DNA of 64,000 bases, from NCBI GenBank assembly GCA_019454045.1, contig SKCR01029070.1, positions 1 to 64,000 of the forward strand. The letters run 5' to 3'. The DNA comes from Zanthoxylum bungeanum (lineage: Eukaryota > Streptophyta > Magnoliopsida > Sapindales > Rutaceae). A model generated the notes under the pieces. It made no database searches. It had not been told where the DNA came from and worked only from the letters and a program-made list of their open reading frames with translations. This document shows positions 59,586 through 64,000 of this stretch, in pieces; the stretch's first letter is position 1, and every line of letters begins with the position of its first letter. The position numbers and the translations under genes are program-made.

Positions 59586-60980
59586 TGTTGACGGTGGATT
59601 TTGGTTTCAGGGCAATATGGGCATATTACTCCCGAGACAATCCTCCCTCAATAGTGAATTTGTTTGGTTATGGGGGACCAAAAGAAAATTTAGCAAAAGA
59701 TAGATAAACACACCAATCAACAAGGAGATTTAACGTGGTTCGGTGGAATTGGATCCGACCTACGTCCACGGACAAAAAACAGGATGGCACTTTTATTACT
59801 CAAATATGTTTCTCAGATCTTTTTTGTGTTTACAAGTCAGAGCTTGATGATTCTGATCACTGATTATTATGATCCTTTTTTTTTATGCCCCTTACACATA
59901 CTCTGCCCTCCTATTTATAATAGTACAGAAATCAGACCCCTATTTGCATAGGAAATCCTAATTGATCTTAGTCTTCTCCTCTTGTGAGGATTCCTAATCC
60001 ACCGTTGTTTTCTCCTTCTTTATTCCTTGTTCTATTCTGACTCCATTTCCTGGTGAAAGTAGGATAGTTCGTTTTATCTTATCCACTGGAATAGGGTGTC
60101 ATCATCTTGAGCATACCTCGCCATATGGTCGGTCTTCATGAGGTCGGTCATGGTAGTCCTTTATGCTGAGAATGTTGTTGTCGACCTGATAGTGCCCGGC
60201 TATCTGAACCCAAGTGGTCGGTTGCCGGTCATAAAGTGCTCGGTCTATTCTGTTGTGGTCGGTTTGAAACGTAAGGTGCTTGTTCTTTTATTGCAAAGTG
60301 GTCGGGTTGGATTTAATGATCTCAACCAAGCAGGGAATTACCCTTCTGTCCTCGTCGTGCTGTTTTAAATATCATAGTGCCTGAAAATACCATCAACATC
60401 TGTCCCCTAGTTCTCGGTTCCAACGAGTGTATGAGTTGGTGCCGGGAACTATATATAAATGGTGTTGCTGACTTGAATCTGTTGAGGGTCGACCTCAGTG
60501 TGGAATCAATATGTTGCGTCGCCTCTTCTTTAACGCCTTTTCTTGAGACGCGCAACAGTCACGTCTGTTTGAATGCCCATCAAATGATCTGTAGGTTTTC
60601 TTCTAGTTTTGACACTTGTCGAACATCCGTCATGTTCCCGCCAAAAAAGAAAACGAATCGACCATGTAGAGGCATTTTTACAGTGTGCTGATCTCAACCG
60701 TCTGTTTAAATTTGGCAGACCTCTTTTGCAGTCGACACTTGGCGTTCATCCGGGTTCCTTCTTTTGACCCAAGGTCACGAGCCCCCTGGTCATGACTATA
60801 AGAAGATGAGGCTTTCACTGTTCAATCTTTTTTGGCAATTTCTCCTTCTTTCCCAAAAGTATCTCTGTGAATCGCTCAAATTAGTGTTCTCGGAATTCAA
60901 CCGTGGGCTCTTTTCTCCGCTGCGAACATAAGGAATGGGCAAACCGTACTGCACAATCTCCGGCTTTTGAGAAAAAACAA
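59586..60980 (+). mobile_element. Probable LTR and leader of element E
   Basis: A change of sequence type at TGTTGACGGTGG, inside the D-type LTR fragment, followed by LTR-like text (TTTAACGTGGTTCGG, CCTACGTCCACGGAC). A TATA-like ACTATAAGAAG at about 60796 lies some 385 bp before the first coding ATG. The 3' end of the LTR and the PBS were not found, so the boundary is open. Confidence 0.5.
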
Positions 60981-61176
60981 GTAAGTCTTCTGAACGATCT
61001 ATTCTCTTTTTGTGTTATGAATCATGATCTCTTTGCTGAATGTTGTTAGGGAACGACTTAAGGCTTTGTTGGATTTTGCTTTAGGGCGCTTTTAGAACCC
61101 ACCTGTTTTTAGAAACCTGAGTAGTTTCTTAGTTATAGACTGACTTCCCCTTCCTTTTTTGTTTTCCGGATGTCAG
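60981..61176 (+). other. Probable 5' UTR intron of the element E gene
   Basis: GTAAGT at 60981 and a pyrimidine-rich stretch ending CGGATGTCAG at 61176 have the form of plant splice sites. The next ATG (61179) opens the coding frame. Confidence 0.5.
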
Positions 61177-61178
61177 GG

Positions 61179-63634
61179 ATGTCTGACAGCAGTTTCTCCC
61201 TTGAAAAGCCTGCTAAAACCTCAACTCCCCCTGCTGAGGAGCTCTCCTCGGGCTCGGGGGCACCTAGTGTAGAAGACCTTGATACTACCCCTACTCCTTC
61301 TGAGATCGAACAAGATTCCTACATCAAAGGGTTCCTCGGAAGGATCCAGAGCCCGGTGATCTTGGCTCGTCTGCTCTGGATATAAACCGTCCTTCCAAAA
61401 TAACTGAAGATGACCTTGCACTACTTCGACAGCGATATGATATCCGATAGATATCGCCCTTGAAGTTCCCGGCCCGATAAATCGCGCTAGTCAAACTGAC
61501 GAGGGCTCGGTGGCACTTCTTCCTGCCTTTTTCGAGTGTGGGCTACGGCTGCCGATGCAACGTTATTTTGCTTGGATGCTGGCCGAGATGGAGATTGCCC
61601 CCTGTCAATTGAGTTTAAATAGTTGGAGGATTCTGACCGGCATATATGTGGTTTGGCACCGGGCAGGTTTAGGTGTACCTTCTTTGGAAGAGGTGAAGAG
61701 GTTATATCGTTTGAAGTCCAACCCAAAGACTCACCACGGTTGGTATTACCTCTCTGCTTATGAGAGTTCGTCCAACGTTGTCCAGAAACTCCCCGACTCT
61801 AACAAGAATTTCAAGGATCTTTGGTTCTGGGCTACTGGGGATTGGGGTCGGGTCCTGAGATCGTTTGAGGAGGACGTCTCGGTTCCGGACATCTTCAGGG
61901 CGGGAGGTTAGGAGTTTAATACCCCTCTTTTTTCTTATTCCCGTTCTTAGTTTCTTAGGTTTCTAACTTCTCTGGTTCCTCCCATCTTGTTGGCGAGATG
62001 CTCCCAAGGTTTATCGTCAGGTCCGGAGGCGGGTATATTGGGCTCGGGGGTATGCTGCCCACTGGAGGAAGTTGGTTAATGATGCGGCCTTTGTTGAGTC
62101 GGGCCTTACTCGGACTGTCCCTTCGGAGGCCTCGGGTCGGATAGGTAGATGTTTGCTGACTGTTTTTGACTTCCCTGTTTGTTTATCATGTTTGATGTTT
62201 TTTTTTTGCTATGTGCTTGGGTCCTGATTTCCTTATCCCCCATTTTTTGTAGGCATGTCAAAGAGGCCGAAGTTTCTTGAGAAGTTGGCTGGTACTATGA
62301 AGAAGGCTGGCCATGCTGAAACTGGAACTTCCCGGGCACTGCCTGAATCTGTTGCGGTTGGGAGATCACCTCAAAGGAAGGTTCAGCCGGCTACTCGGGA
62401 TCCATCCTCCCCATCTGGTGTGCAGTTACCAGGATCTGCTCGGTTGGTCAGTCCGCCGAAGCCTTTTAGGAAAATGAGGCGTCAATTTGGGGCCGAGGAG
62501 GCTGAGTTGGAGGGGGAGGAGCCTGTGCAGGGCAAGAAGAAGGATGCCCGTCGGGGGAAAAAATCTTCTGAGGGCTCCTCTAAGAAGCGCAAGGGTTCTG
62601 TGATCCTCGGGGTGGATGATTTGGGAGAAGACATCCGGGAGGCTACCTCTCATTTAGTGTCGGCATTTAACGAATTGGCCGAGGTGATTCCCCCGGGGGA
62701 GGTTTCGAGATATGAGGATATCTCTCCCGAAGCCTTGGTGACCGAGATGAGCTCTCAAATGGCAAAGGTAGTTTTACTCCTCTTCTTTCTGATTTTGGTT
62801 CTCGGTCTTTTTGATTTTATATCTTGACTTCTTTGTTTTTATGCAGGCTACTTACCTCCTGGCCAAGAATAAGGACCTCCTTCTGAGTCTATTTTCCGAG
62901 GGTGGTCAGGCCCAGAGACTTCAGAATCGCCTTTCAGAAGTGGAAGCTAAACTGGCCGATCGGGAGGAGGTGATAAAGAACCTCGAATCGACAACAATTG
63001 AGAACTTCAAAACAAACAAAGCTCTTAAGGCTGATGCCGCGTTGGAGCGAAAACTTGCCGACTCTGCTAGGGAGGATTTGAAGGCTGCCCAATCTGAGAT
63101 CGGTGTTTTGAAAGCGAAGGTGTCAACTGTTGAAACCAAACTGAAGGCCAATGAAGAACAAATGGCACGGGCCCGGAATGATCTTGAGAGGAAAGAGGCC
63201 GAGGTTGAGGAGAGAGATGCCGATCTTGAGACCGAGAAGGAGGCCATCCGCCTTGAGGGGGTTGGTGACTGTGCTGAACTGATACCGATGGTGCTGCCAA
63301 GTCTGAATATGGATCTTATTTATGCGGCCATCAGCTTTTGTAAGGGGGATATTCTGAGGAGGAGTTCCGGAAGTGGCTCCCTCCTCCTACCGAGGAGGTG
63401 ATGGATCCCGACCCGATTTCAGTCGTTCCGGCTTCTGGGGCTTCCCAAGAAGGACGACCTGATGTTCCTGCCCCTGGTGAGGACTGCCTTGAGATCCCTC
63501 CTCCCATCCCTGAAGCAGAGGTCTCTCATGCTGCCGAGGTTGAAGCCGCAGTTCCTCCTCCCGAGGTCAAGCCGATCCTCCCGCCGTCTGAGCTGGCTGA
63601 GGAAGAAATTCCGGCCCCTGTGTGGGCTGAATGA
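61179..63634 (+). pseudogene. Plant 'putative gypsy-type transposon' protein (gag-like), multi-exon, frameshifted
   Basis: GC-richer than its surroundings and clearly coding. Exon 1 (61179 to about 61906) starts MSDSSFSLEKPA and contains the conserved plant transposon domain: LLPAFFECGLRLPMQRYF, LNSWRILTGIYVVW, HHGWYYLSAY, FKDLWFWATGDW. Two frame changes interrupt it, near 61350 and near 61440. A short second exon probably covers about 62010-62143. Exon 3 (62254-62767) begins MSKRPKFLEKLAG, is rich in Lys, Glu and Ser (nuclear-signal-like), and is joined in phase (MSSQMAK / ATYLLAKNKD) to exon 4 (62847-63634) across a 79-bp GT-AG intron. Exon 4 is a long coiled coil with a proline-rich tail (EIPPPIPEAE) and TGA at 63634. 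Another frame change and a TAA lie near 63270-63330. Its role is unproven; it is generally taken as a structural or gag-like protein of gypsy-type elements. Confidence 0.75.
62768..62846 (+). other. 79-bp intron of the element E gene
   Basis: Donor AAG/GTAG, T-rich body and acceptor ATGCAG. Removal joins the two coding exons in phase, which supports splicing. Confidence 0.75.
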
Positions 63635-63790
63635 GAAAGGGTAACCCGACCGGGGCCCTGTGTACACATTAACTTTTTGTAATGACATTTCAAACTGTAT
63701 TTTGAAATATATTATATTTATGTGTCTTTCTTATCTCCTTCTCTTTTTCTTTATGCTTCATATTATCCGAACACTTTGAGACCCTTCGGG
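63635..63790 (+). terminator. Probable 3' UTR and poly(A) region of the element E gene
   Basis: GC-rich coding sequence changes at once to TTTTTGTAATGACATTT and ATATATTATATTTATG, the T- and AT-rich form of plant polyadenylation regions. Confidence 0.4.
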
Positions 63791-63799
63791 GTTTAATCA

Positions 63800-64000
63800 T
63801 GAGCCGGAGGGGCATAACCCGACCCCGAGCTGAGTGAGACACTTGGCTCTGGGGGAATGTTACCTCCTCAATCCAAAGAAGACTGACTCGGTGGGACATA
63901 ACCCGACCCCGAGCTGAGTGAGACACTTGGCTCTGGGGGAATGTTACCTCCCCAGTCCAAAGAAACCGACTCGGTGGGACGTAACCCGACCCCGAGCTGA
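63800..64000 (+). repeat. 84-bp tandem repeats, running off the window
   Basis: CATAACCCGACCCCGAGCTG starts at 63813 and 63897 and, with one change, at 63980: periods 84 and 83 bp. Units include GAGACACTTGGCTCTGGGGG and GTTACCTCC. They likely belong to the untranslated part of element E. Confidence 0.85.

Noticed and set aside
62921..63247. Serine-rich minus-strand frame of 108 codons opposite exon 4 of the element E gene
   Set aside because: Complement of a Glu/Lys coiled-coil coding sequence, which always gives Ser/Leu-rich antisense frames.

Overview
This window is nuclear DNA of a flowering plant, probably a eudicot, from a repeat-dense and AT-rich chromosomal region. The evidence is plant-type Ty1/copia and Ty3/gypsy LTR retrotransposons with plant primer-binding sites (initiator tRNA-Met, tRNA-Asp, tRNA-Arg), a plant 'putative gypsy-type transposon' protein with spliceosomal introns, and a captured copy of the plant cytokinin-activation gene LOG. 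I found no intact single-copy host gene, tRNA, rRNA or CRISPR array. Nearly all of the 64 kb can be read as retroelements nested in one another.

Layout. 1-5965: the 3' end of a decayed copia element (family B: pol remnant, polypurine tract, 2-kb LTR). Its LTR is itself split by an oppositely oriented solo B LTR with a perfect 5-bp target-site duplication. 5966-17142: a plus-strand element of family A, with copia-type PBS and PPT, about 2.5-kb LTRs and about 4.3 kb of internal sequence without coding capacity (LARD-like). It carries another solo B LTR just before its PPT. 17143-28927: three tandem copies of a ~3.97-kb segment that joins the A-LTR tail, 422 bp of unclassified DNA, a complete LTR of family G (gypsy, minus strand) and part of the G 3' untranslated region. 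28928-46646: the rest of a G concatemer reading LTR-internal-LTR-internal-LTR on the minus strand. Each internal domain holds a shortened gag-like frame and, downstream of it, an apparently intronless copy of LOG. The first G internal domain is split by a complete 9.4-kb minus-strand A element (31260-40678, TSD CTGGC).

46647-59187: unclassified AT-rich sequence, then a diverged A-like LTR split by a complete 9.9-kb minus-strand Tat/Ogre-like gypsy element D (47690-57592, TSD AGTGT). D keeps RT, RNase H, the second 'archaeal-type' RNase H and integrase, but lacks gag and protease. 59188-64000: a fragment of a D-type LTR cut by the start of another plus-strand element (E). E carries an intron-containing, frameshifted gypsy-type transposon protein and ends in 84-bp tandem repeats at the window edge.

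How the parts relate. B and D carry the recognisable enzyme domains, both broken. A and G look non-autonomous and would have needed proteins supplied in trans. The copies date each other: the minus-strand A element shows the empty site of the solo B LTR at 12513, and the second G unit shows the empty site of the A insertion at 31260. The most unusual content is the LOG coding sequence carried inside a gypsy-type element whose LTR has a dense cluster of G-box/ABRE-like motifs, in a locus that later underwent concatemer formation and tandem triplication. All homology statements come from reading the sequence and from family knowledge. No database search was run.
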